NCBI RefSeq assembly: GCF_010682105.1
Contig: NZ_JAAGWH010000011.1
Span: 1 to 62,413 of the forward strand
DNA from: Modestobacter muralis
Lineage (GTDB): Bacteria; Actinomycetota; Actinomycetes; Mycobacteriales; Geodermatophilaceae
Length of the DNA stretch: 62,413 nucleotides
Direction of reading: 5' to 3'
Shown here: positions 45,124 to 52,383 of the stretch, one piece after another
Numbering within the stretch: the first letter of the stretch is position 1
Layout: each line of letters begins with the position of its first letter
Position numbers and translations under genes: made by a program
Notes under the pieces: model-generated
What the model was told of the DNA's origin: nothing
What the model saw: only the letters and a program-made list of their open reading frames with translations
Database searches by the model: none

Positions 45124-46293
45124 GTGCGCAGGATCCGCACCACGATCGGCCTCGCGGCCGTCAGCATGTCCGTCCTCAGCCTGGCCGCCTGCGGCGGCGA
45201 CGAGGCCCCGGCCGCGGCCGCTGCCCCCAGCGCCCAGGCCGGCGGCACCGACCTGGCCGCGGCCGGCTGTCCGGCGACCGTGGTCATCCAGACCGACTGG
45301 AACCCCGAGGCCGAGCACGGCGGCATCTACCAGCTGCTCGGCCCCGACCCGACGATCGACGCCGGGTCGAAGTCGGTCAGCGGCAACCTCGTCGACAGCG
45401 AGGGCGCGAGCACCGGCGTCCAGGTGGAGATCCGTTCCGGCGGGCCGGCGATCGGCTTCCAGGCGGTGACCGCGCAGATGTACACCGACGACGCGATCAC
45501 CCTGGGCTATGTCGACACCGACGAGGCGATCCAGCTCTCGGACACCCAGCCCACCGTCGGCGTGCTGGCCCAGCTGGACAAGTCGCCGCAGATGATCATG
45601 TGGGACCCGGCCACCCACCCGGACGTGAAGACGATCGCCGACCTCGGGAAGACCGACACGATCGTCCGGTACTTCGAGGGCTCGGCCTACATGGACTACC
45701 TGGTCGGCTCGGGCGTGCTCAAGGAGAGCCAGCTCGACGGCGGCTACGACGGCACCCCGGCGGCCTTCGTCGCCTCCGGCGGCGCGGACGCCCAGCAGGG
45801 CTACGCCAGCGCCGAGCCGTTCATCTACGAGAACGAGGTCGACGCCTGGGGCAAGCCGGTGGAGTACCAGCTCATCCACGACGCCGGCTTCCAGGTCTAC
45901 GCCTCCTCGCTGTCGGTGCGCGGTGACAAGGTCGAGGAGCTCTCGGGCTGCCTCAAGGCACTGATCCCGGTCATGCAGCAGGCCGACCTGGACTACGTGG
46001 CCGACCCGGCCGCAGCCAACGCGCTGATCGTGGAGCTGGTCACCGAGTACGACACCGGCTGGCAGTACTCCGAGGCCGTCGCCGACTACTCGGCGCAGAC
46101 CATGGCCGAGCTGGAGATCGTCGGCAACGGCACCGACGGCACGCACGGCTCCTTCGACACCGACCGGCTGCAGACGCTCATCGAGCAGACGACGCCGATC
46201 TTCACCGAGCAGGGCACCGCGCCCAAGGCGGGCCTGACCCCGGAGGACATCGCCACCAACGAGTTCCTCGACACCTCGATCGCCCTGAACTGA
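45124..46293 (+). CDS. ABC substrate-binding lipoprotein, NMT1/THI5-like
   Basis: 389 residues; GTG preceded by AAGGAG. Lipobox LSLAAC with Cys23. The mature protein starts with VVIQTDWNPEAEHGGIYQLL, the hallmark of NMT1/ThiY-type binding proteins (QxDWxPNxEHxGxY), which bind pyrimidines such as formylaminopyrimidine and related small N-compounds. With the ATPase, the permease and the upstream cytosine-deaminase-like hydrolase, it points to import of a pyrimidine-like or other N-heterocyclic substrate. The ligand assignment is an inference. Confidence 0.9.
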   Translation: MRRIRTTIGLAAVSMSVLSLAACGGDEAPAAAAAPSAQAGGTDLAAAGCPATVVIQTDWNPEAEHGGIYQLLGPDPTIDAGSKSVSGNLVDSEGASTGVQVEIRSGGPAIGFQAVTAQMYTDDAITLGYVDTDEAIQLSDTQPTVGVLAQLDKSPQMIMWDPATHPDVKTIADLGKTDTIVRYFEGSAYMDYLVGSGVLKESQLDGGYDGTPAAFVASGGADAQQGYASAEPFIYENEVDAWGKPVEYQLIHDAGFQVYASSLSVRGDKVEELSGCLKALIPVMQQADLDYVADPAAANALIVELVTEYDTGWQYSEAVADYSAQTMAELEIVGNGTDGTHGSFDTDRLQTLIEQTTPIFTEQGTAPKAGLTPEDIATNEFLDTSIALN

Positions 46294-46303
46294 CGCCCCG
46301 CAG

Positions 46304-46338
46304 CTGCGCCGGCGACCCACCCCGGGTCGCTGGCGCAG
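46304..46338. terminator. Bidirectional terminator hairpin
   Basis: CTGCGCCGGCGACCC (46304-46318) pairs with GGGTCGCTGGCGCAG (46324-46338) with a single G-T wobble and a 5-nt loop. It lies between the convergent stops at 46293 and 46344. Confidence 0.8.
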
Positions 46339-46343
46339 TGCTG

Positions 46344-47153
46344 TCAGGTCTCCGGCAGTTCGGCCGCGGCCGCCAGTTCGAGGAGGTACGAGAGACCGCC
46401 CCAATGGACGCCCGAGGCTCCGAGGCTCCAGTCGGCGTCGTCCCCGGGCCTCGCCGGCACGTGGCCGCACACGGTGAAGCCCGAGTCGTGCCGATCCGGA
46501 TCGCGCTTCCTCAGCCGGACGGGGAGGTAGACGCCTGGCCGGTGGTAGGGGCCTGCCCCTCCTTCTGGTCGCCACCGGCCGTCATCCCCTGCGGCAGGGA
46601 GCTGCGCCACCACGTCTGCGGACGGGACGACGTGACCGGCCCACGCCAGCCGTTCGAGGACGGGATGACGGGCCTGGGTGAACTCGTCCTCCCAGACCTG
46701 CACCACGCGCAGCACCGCGATCACCCCGTTGCTGGCCCTCCAGGCCAGCGCGGTGCCGGGCTCGAGGTCGGTGATCTCGCGCCAGGGGCGACGAACAGCT
46801 CGTCGCGGCGGCTGGGGACCGGTGAGCTGCTCACGCAGGGCGGCCAGTGCCGCTCCGCGAGCCGCGCCGAGCTCAGGCCTCAGCTCGGCCCAGCGGGCGA
46901 CGTCGTGCCCCGAGTCGATGACGTCGAGGGCGCGTCGCCGGACGTCGTCGTCAAGCCGCCCGAAACGTGACTGGGTGGCCCCCAGCGCCAGCCAGAGGAC
47001 CGGCTCCTCGTCCGGCAACAGGTCCTCGACCCCCTCGACGATCCGGCGGGTGGCCTCCGCATCAGGCACCCGGTCCTCCAACGACCGCCGGTAGTGGTCG
47101 CGGACGTCGCAGGCGAGGTCGTCGTCGAAGATCCCCGGGCCACTCGTGCTCAT
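46344..47153 (-). CDS. Hypothetical protein (DUF4259-like N-terminus)
   Basis: 269 residues. The N-terminus STSGPGIFDDDLACDVRDHY and the pattern PVLWLALGATQSRFGRLDDD recall DUF4259-type proteins (WGxGxFDND...). The C-terminal half (WREITDLEPGTALAWRASNG) looks like a small beta domain. Soluble, with no signal or TM. Average GC appears somewhat below that of the flanking catabolic genes. Function unknown. The second hypothetical gene follows on the same strand upstream, 49 bp away. Confidence 0.75.
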   Translation of the reverse strand: MSTSGPGIFDDDLACDVRDHYRRSLEDRVPDAEATRRIVEGVEDLLPDEEPVLWLALGATQSRFGRLDDDVRRRALDVIDSGHDVARWAELRPELGAARGAALAALREQLTGPQPPRRAVRRPWREITDLEPGTALAWRASNGVIAVLRVVQVWEDEFTQARHPVLERLAWAGHVVPSADVVAQLPAAGDDGRWRPEGGAGPYHRPGVYLPVRLRKRDPDRHDSGFTVCGHVPARPGDDADWSLGASGVHWGGLSYLLELAAAAELPET

Positions 47154-47202
47154 GAGATGTCCCCGACGCGGTGGTGTGGGCGCCCGGTGCGCTGACGCTG
47201 AG

Positions 47203-47958
47203 TCACCTGGGTCGCGAACGGCTCAGCAAGCGACCGAGCACCGTGCGAGCCCGGGCCGGCAGCCGTCGGGTCCACTCGCCGTGCGACGTCCGCGGCCGGG
47301 CCGGCACGGGGCGGTACCACTCGTCCGCGTCGGCCAGCGCGGCGCGGAGGGCGTCAGCCGGGGACGTCCCTCGCCACTCACGGAAGCCGACGTCCTCGCC
47401 GTCCGTGTCGATCAGCGACACGGACACCGTCCACTCCCAGTCCGGCGGACTCGCGTCGTCGTCCCACCGCACCTCCATGTCGAATCCGGTGGAGCTGGGC
47501 TCCTCAGGCGTGGCCGGCCCCGCGGCGGCGACAGCTGTGGCCTGCCGCAGCAGCTGACCCCACCCGGCCCACCGGCGCTCGAGGTCCCTGGCGTCGGCAG
47601 ACCACGAGGCCGCGGCGTCCTCGTCCAGCGCCATCTCCGCTCGCGAGGGGACGAGTGCCTCCACAGCCTCGGCGGGGGTCGCTCCGCCGCCGATCTCCAT
47701 CCGCGTCGTGCCCTGGCCCGGGCTTCTCCGCTCGACCTGCGTCTCCCAGGACAGGTCGAGGCCCTGGCTGCGGTCGAGATCGGTGAAGGGCAGGTAGGAC
47801 AGGAGCAGGTGCCCTCCGTCCAGCGGACGGCCGCTGGGTTCCGGACAGGTGAGCAGGTCCGCGACGGCGGCCTCGGCTGCGGCTACCTGCTCGGGAGTAC
47901 TCGCGGCCCCTCCCGGCGTGGTCGGCCACCGTCTCTGGCTTTTACCCGGAGCGCTCAC
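47203..47958 (-). CDS. Hypothetical protein (251 aa)
   Basis: GTG 47958 is preferred because an upstream in-frame extension to 48054 is low-complexity and Arg-rich. Contains PLDGGHLLLSYLPFTDLDRS, two Glu/Asp-rich beta segments with repeated SPADALRAALADADEW / ATPAEAVEALV-like helices, and a basic C-terminal tail. These two internal helices follow similar beta stretches (ASPPDWEWTVSVSLIDTDGE), hinting at an internal duplication. No recognised family. Probably an operon with the gene at 46344-47153; it interrupts the catabolic cluster. Confidence 0.7.
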   Translation of the reverse strand: MSAPGKSQRRWPTTPGGAASTPEQVAAAEAAVADLLTCPEPSGRPLDGGHLLLSYLPFTDLDRSQGLDLSWETQVERRSPGQGTTRMEIGGGATPAEAVEALVPSRAEMALDEDAAASWSADARDLERRWAGWGQLLRQATAVAAAGPATPEEPSSTGFDMEVRWDDDASPPDWEWTVSVSLIDTDGEDVGFREWRGTSPADALRAALADADEWYRPVPARPRTSHGEWTRRLPARARTVLGRLLSRSRPR

Positions 47959-48082
47959 GAGGACAGGATGCAGCAGACGACGACGTCCGAGTCCGGTCGA
48001 GTGGGCAGTTGAGGTCCCGTCCCACGGCGAGTCCCCGCGAGTCGGCGACCGCAACTGCTCACTCGATGGGGATCATCGGCGC

Positions 48083-49453
48083 TCAGCGCGGTCCGTCGAC
48101 GGCGCGGCGGATGCGGGCCATGCGCTCGTGCAGTTGCCCGGAGACCTCGCCGGCGGCCGGGTCGGTCAGCCGGGAGCCCGCTGCCACCAGCCGGCCACCG
48201 ACCCGCACCTGCTGCAGGTTGCGCAGTGAGCACGCCAGCACGTACGTGCCGATCGCGTCCCAGACGGGCCCGGTGTCCGGGTCGCGCGGGTCGACCACCA
48301 GGAAGTCCGCGTACCGGCCCACCCGCAGGCTGCCGACCCGGTCGTCGATGCCCAGCACCTCGGCCGAGCCGCGGGTGTGCATCTCCAGCACGTCGCGCAC
48401 GGGCAGCGCGGCGGGGTCGCGGTGGGTGGCCCGCAGCAGCGCCAGCCCGGTCCGCATGTTGCTGAACGGGTCGCTGACGTCGGTGCAGGACTGGTCGTCC
48501 AGCCCCATCCCGACCCGCATGCCCAGCTCCCGCATCCGCGGGACCGCGGCCACCCCCGAGGCCAGCCGGCCGTTGCTCATCGGCTGCCAGCTCATCCCGC
48601 AGCCGGCCGCCGCAGCCCGGGTGAGGATCTCGTCGGTGGTCTGGATGAAGTGGCCGAACACCAGGTCCGGGCCCAGCGCGCCGGCGTCGGCGTACCAGTC
48701 GAACTTCGACCGCTGCAGCTCGACCTCGTGCGGGGTCTCCAGGAAGTGCGGCTGGTTGAGCAGCCCGTGCCGGCGCATCGCGGTCACCTCGAGTGCCGCG
48801 GCGTCCCGGCTGTCGGCCCACTGCACGGTGCCGCTGAGCGCCAGCCCCAGGTGCAGGTCCGGGTCGGCCGTCGCCGCGGCGGCGACCACCTCGTCGAGCT
48901 GGGCGAGCGTGTCGGCCTGCGGGACGTCGCCCTGGGCGAGCATCACGCTGTGCACGTGCCGCAGGCCCGCGTCGACCTTGGCCCGCAGCTGCGCGTGCTG
49001 GTAGGCGGTCTCGGGCAGCGTCGCCCCGTAGCGGGAGACGCCGGCGGACTCACTCTCGAACGTCAGCCCGGTGTCGGTGAAGTCGTAGGCGGTGGTGACG
49101 CCGTTGCGGAGGAAGTCCTGCGCCCCGTGCCGGGTCATCCAGTAGACGTCCTCGGCATCGGCCGCGGCGGTGTACCCGAGCATCACCTCCAGCCAGCCGT
49201 ACAGCGACGAGTCCATGGCGATGCCGCGGAAGCCGGAGGTGAACAGGTGGCTGTGTGCGGAGACGAACCCCGGCCCGACCAGCGCGCCGCCGGCGTCCAG
49301 CACCTCCTCGGCCGTCGTCCCGGCCGGCGGGTCGCCGGGCTCGACCGCGGCCAGCCGGCCGTCGTCGGCCACGGTGAACCAGCCGCGGAACGGGTCGGGC
49401 CGGGCGGGGTCGCAGGTCAGCAGGACGGCGTTGCGCACCAGGAGGCGGGTCAC
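48083..49453 (-). CDS. Amidohydrolase (AtzB/TrzN/8-oxoguanine-deaminase superfamily), intact metal site
   Basis: 456 residues from GTG 49453. Metal ligands present: HSH (H67, H69) in GFVSAHSHLFTS, His and Glu in QPHFLETPHE, His in LVFGHFIQTTDE and the late Asp in MGLDDQSCTD. Subtype-III amidohydrolases with this layout dechlorinate, deaminate or de-aminate N-heterocycles and related compounds. It lies 40 nt downstream of the VOC gene in the same minus-strand operon as the metal-ligand-poor paralogue at 49898, which suggests consecutive or partner roles. Confidence 0.9.
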   Translation of the reverse strand: MTRLLVRNAVLLTCDPARPDPFRGWFTVADDGRLAAVEPGDPPAGTTAEEVLDAGGALVGPGFVSAHSHLFTSGFRGIAMDSSLYGWLEVMLGYTAAADAEDVYWMTRHGAQDFLRNGVTTAYDFTDTGLTFESESAGVSRYGATLPETAYQHAQLRAKVDAGLRHVHSVMLAQGDVPQADTLAQLDEVVAAAATADPDLHLGLALSGTVQWADSRDAAALEVTAMRRHGLLNQPHFLETPHEVELQRSKFDWYADAGALGPDLVFGHFIQTTDEILTRAAAAGCGMSWQPMSNGRLASGVAAVPRMRELGMRVGMGLDDQSCTDVSDPFSNMRTGLALLRATHRDPAALPVRDVLEMHTRGSAEVLGIDDRVGSLRVGRYADFLVVDPRDPDTGPVWDAIGTYVLACSLRNLQQVRVGGRLVAAGSRLTDPAAGEVSGQLHERMARIRRAVDGPR

Positions 49454-49493
49454 GGCGCGACGGTGCCGGGAGCACGTTGCCGCCCGGTTGCGG

Positions 49494-49901
49494 TCAGGTT
49501 CCCGGCATGTCCGGCGAGCCGGGGGCGTAGGCGATGAGCTGCAGCTGGTGGCCGGCGGTCTCGCGGACCAGCGACGACCGGGCGTGCGCCGCGGCGATCT
49601 CGAACGGTGCCCGCACCTCGGTGCAGCCGGCCGCCAGCAGCGCGGCGTGCGCGGCGTCGACGTCGGCCACCCGGTAGCCGACGTGGTCCAGCGCCCCGGT
49701 GCGCTCGGCGACCTCCATCAGCTCCAGCTTGGTGCCGGCCGGGTCGGTGAGCATCACGATCCGTCGGCCGGTGACCACGTGCGTGCCCCAGCGCAGCACC
49801 CGGAAGCCGAGGGTGTCGACCAGGAAGGCGACCCGCGCGTCGACGTCGGCCTCCTCGGTGCCGACGTGGTCCAGCACCGCGCCGGCCAGCGGCCCGCTCA
49901 C
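49494..49901 (-). CDS. VOC/glyoxalase-family protein
   Basis: 135 residues from a GTG overlapping the upstream stop (GTGA). Vicinal-oxygen-chelate pattern: LDHVGTEEADVDARVAFLVD at the start, MLTDPAGTKLELME mid-way, and a C-terminal TAGHQLQLIAY with the usual metal-ligand neighbourhood. Members include glyoxalases, dioxygenases and isomerases. Sandwiched between two amidohydrolase genes in one operon, it likely processes an intermediate of the same pathway. Confidence 0.85.
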   Translation of the reverse strand: MSGPLAGAVLDHVGTEEADVDARVAFLVDTLGFRVLRWGTHVVTGRRIVMLTDPAGTKLELMEVAERTGALDHVGYRVADVDAAHAALLAAGCTEVRAPFEIAAAHARSSLVRETAGHQLQLIAYAPGSPDMPGT

Positions 49902-51196
49902 CGCCGCCGTCCCAGCAGGGCGGTCAGCCGGGCGACGACGTCGGCCTCGGGCACGGTCTGCAGCACCCCGTCGCGGACCACCACCCGCCCGCCGACCACC
50001 ACGTGCCGGGGGCGGCGACCCGGCGAGGCCCAGAGCAGCCCGGCCACCGGGTCGGCCACGCCCGTGTCGGCGACCCCGGTGACGTCCCAGCAGACCAGGT
50101 CGGCCCGCGCGCCCACGGTCAGCCGGCCCAGGTCGGCGCGGCCCAGCCCGTCGGCCGAGCCGCGGGTGGCCCAGCCCAGCACCTCGCGCGCGCTGACCGG
50201 GCGTCCGGCGAGCGGGGCGACCTGCATCGCCAGCCGGGCGTCGGCCAGCAGGTGCCCGGCGTCGTTCGAGCCGCCGCCGCTGGTGCCCAGCCCGACCGGG
50301 ACGCCGGCGTCGGCCAGCGCGGCCATCGGCGCGACGCCCCAGCCCATCGGCAGGTCGCAGCCCGGCGCGTGGGTGGCGGTGACGCCGGTGGCGGCCAGCC
50401 GGGCGACCTCGGCGGAGGTGACCGCGCACAGGTGGGCGAGGGTGACGTCAGGCGTGAGCCAGCCCCACTCGTCGAGCAGCTCGAGCGGGCGGCGTCCGTA
50501 CCGCTGCTCGGCGATCACCACGTCGACCTGCTCGTTGGCCTGGGTGCGCCGGCGCAGGCCGTGCCGCGCGGCGACCTCGGCCAGCAGGGTGAACGTCTCC
50601 GGGGCGTCACTGTGCACCCCGGCCGGGCCGACGGCGACCTGCAGCGTCCCGTCGGGGGTGACCCCGCCGGCCGGGACCAGCGCCGCGGCGATCGCGTCGG
50701 TGGAGGCGGCGGCGTCCTGCGGGTCGTCCCGGGCGCTGCCGCGGACGAACACCAGCCGGGCGCCCAGCTCGCGGGCCGCGGTCGCGGTGGCGGTCGCGAT
50801 GCCGACGCCGCCGTCCGGGAGCGCGGCGGGCCAGGTGAGGTGGTGGTCGGCGACCGTGGTCACCCCGCACAGCAGCGCCTCGGCGAGCCCCGCCGACGCC
50901 GCGGCGTGCGCCAGCTCGTCGTCCACCCCGACCGCGGCGTAGGCGGCGGCCATGGTCGGCAGCCACTGCGCCATCGGGACGCCGCGGGTGCCCGGCAGCG
51001 TGCGGAAGGCGGTCTGCAGCAGGTGGTGGTGGGCGTTGACCAGCCCTGGGGTGACCACGCAGCCGGTGGCGTCCAGCACCTCCGCGCCGGGCGCCGCGGC
51101 CGCGGCGACCAGCCCGTCGTCGGAGCAGACGACGTCGGCGCCGGTCAGCTCCGCCTCGCCGGTCACCACCACCCGGGCCCCGCGCACGATCAGCAC
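49898..51196 (-). CDS. 8-oxoguanine-deaminase-like amidohydrolase lacking two metal ligands
   Basis: 432 residues. Fold and motifs match the 8-oxoguanine/guanine deaminase group: PGLVNAHHHLLQTAF (HxH at H56/H58), GVTTVADHHL, TLAHLCAVTSAE (H255), followed by SNDAGHLLADARLA. The strand-5 ligand normally in HTHLAE is Gln219 (RTQANEQ), while Glu222 remains. The strand-8 aspartate normally in GxDGSASND is Ser306 (GTSGGGSND). Two of the four canonical metal ligands are therefore replaced. It may be a pseudoenzyme, use a different metal site, or partner the intact paralogue at 48083. Divergent from the creatininase gene. Confidence 0.88.
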   Translation of the reverse strand: MLIVRGARVVVTGEAELTGADVVCSDDGLVAAAAAPGAEVLDATGCVVTPGLVNAHHHLLQTAFRTLPGTRGVPMAQWLPTMAAAYAAVGVDDELAHAAASAGLAEALLCGVTTVADHHLTWPAALPDGGVGIATATATAARELGARLVFVRGSARDDPQDAAASTDAIAAALVPAGGVTPDGTLQVAVGPAGVHSDAPETFTLLAEVAARHGLRRRTQANEQVDVVIAEQRYGRRPLELLDEWGWLTPDVTLAHLCAVTSAEVARLAATGVTATHAPGCDLPMGWGVAPMAALADAGVPVGLGTSGGGSNDAGHLLADARLAMQVAPLAGRPVSAREVLGWATRGSADGLGRADLGRLTVGARADLVCWDVTGVADTGVADPVAGLLWASPGRRPRHVVVGGRVVVRDGVLQTVPEADVVARLTALLGRRR

Positions 51197-51289
51197 CCCG
51201 CGACCCTGGCAGGGCCGTGTTCCGGCCAGGTGACGGCCGGTACGCCGCCGTCATCGCGTCGCAACGCCGGCTGCCTAGCGTCGGCCGGC

Positions 51290-52072
51290 GTGACCACCCG
51301 ACTCCTCACCGACCTGTCCGCACCGGCCCTCACCGCGGCCCTCGGCCCGGACAGCGTGGTGGTGCTGCCCGTCGGCGCCGTCGAGCAGCACGGCCCGCAC
51401 CTCCCCGTCGCCACCGACCTGATCACCGCGCAGTCGATCGCCGAGCGTGCCGTCGCGCAGTTCGGCGAGGAGCTGGACCTGTGGCTGCTGCCGCCGCTGG
51501 CCTACACGAAGTCCAACGAGCACGCCTGGTCGGCCGGCACGTTCTGGCTGTCGGCGGCCACGCTGACCGCGGTGCTGCACGACCTGGGCCGCAGCCTGGC
51601 CCGCACCCCGGCCCGGCGGCTGGTGTTCCTCAACGGCCACGGCGGCAACTCCGCGCTGCTGCAGGTCGCCGCCCGCGACATCCGGCTGGAGACCGGGCTG
51701 CGCACCTTCACCGTGCACCCGCGTCCGCCGGCCGACCAGGGCGGGCAGAGCCCCGCCGGTGAGCTGGGCATGGGCGTGCACGGCGGCATGGACGAGACGT
51801 CGCTGATGCTGCACCTGCGCCCGGAGCTGGTCGACATGAGCCAGGCCGCCCGCTGGGTGCCCGAGCACCTGGACGCCTACCGGCACGTGCGCTTCGGCGG
51901 CTCGGTGAGCTTCGGCTGGTCCTCCGACGACTTCGGCCCCTCCGGCGTGATCGGCGACGCCAGCGGCGCGACCGCCGAGTACGGCGCGCAGCGGGCCGCC
52001 GGCATGGTCACCTACCTCGGCGAGGCGCTGGCCGAGGTCGCGCGGTTCGACCCGCGCCCGCCCGCCGCCTGA
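51290..52072 (+). CDS. Creatininase-family amidase
   Basis: 260 residues. Signature motifs VLPVGAVEQHGPHLPVATD (24-42) and FLNGHGGNSALL (about 114-125), plus GVHGGMDETSLML, give the metal-binding Glu/His/Asp set of creatininase and related hydrolases (including pyrimidine-ring-opening and formamide-cleaving members). It opens a cyclic amide or hydrolyses an amide. GTG 51290 lies 8 nt after TAGCGT and lacks a ribosome site, so the mRNA is probably leaderless. Divergent from the 8-oxoguanine-deaminase-like operon, linking the two functionally. Confidence 0.9.
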   Translation: MTTRLLTDLSAPALTAALGPDSVVVLPVGAVEQHGPHLPVATDLITAQSIAERAVAQFGEELDLWLLPPLAYTKSNEHAWSAGTFWLSAATLTAVLHDLGRSLARTPARRLVFLNGHGGNSALLQVAARDIRLETGLRTFTVHPRPPADQGGQSPAGELGMGVHGGMDETSLMLHLRPELVDMSQAARWVPEHLDAYRHVRFGGSVSFGWSSDDFGPSGVIGDASGATAEYGAQRAAGMVTYLGEALAEVARFDPRPPAA

Positions 52073-52383
52073 CGCCCGCGCGGGTCGACCCGCGCCACCT
52101 GACGTAGAGCCGCGCCACGGCACGGCTCCGCGTCAGGTGGACCGGGTTGACCCGGTCCAGGGAGGGTTGAGCCGCGGGCGCACGCGGCTCGACCCCACCT
52201 CGTGCGGGTTGACCCGCGCCGGCTGACGTCGAGCCGCGCCACGGCACGGCTCCACGTCAGCTCCTGGGGGTTGACCCGGCTCAGGAAGGGTCGAGCCGCG
52301 GGCGCTCGCGGCTCAACCCCGCCCCGGGCGGGTCGACCCGGGGCAGGGGCCGCTGAGCGGGGGCAGGACGACGGTGGATCGGC
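52073..52383. repeat. Tandem 124-bp palindromic repeat (about 2.1 units)
   Basis: Units start at 52081, 52205 and 52329, exactly 124 bp apart. The first two are complete and about 85% alike by eye; the third runs only ~20 bases. Each unit begins with CGGGTCGACCCG or CGGGTTGACCCG and folds as two hairpins: one with arms CCTGACG..AGAGCCG / CGGCTC.GCGTCAGG, another with GAGCCGCGGGCGC/ACGCGGCTC. It lies between convergent stops (creatininase and oxidase 2). Open frames here are by-products of the repeats. Confidence 0.85.

Noticed and set aside
52008-52247. Short minus-strand ORFs with repeated RGSTxxGAG motifs
   Set aside because: They arise from the 124-bp palindromic tandem repeat and contain no independent coding signal.
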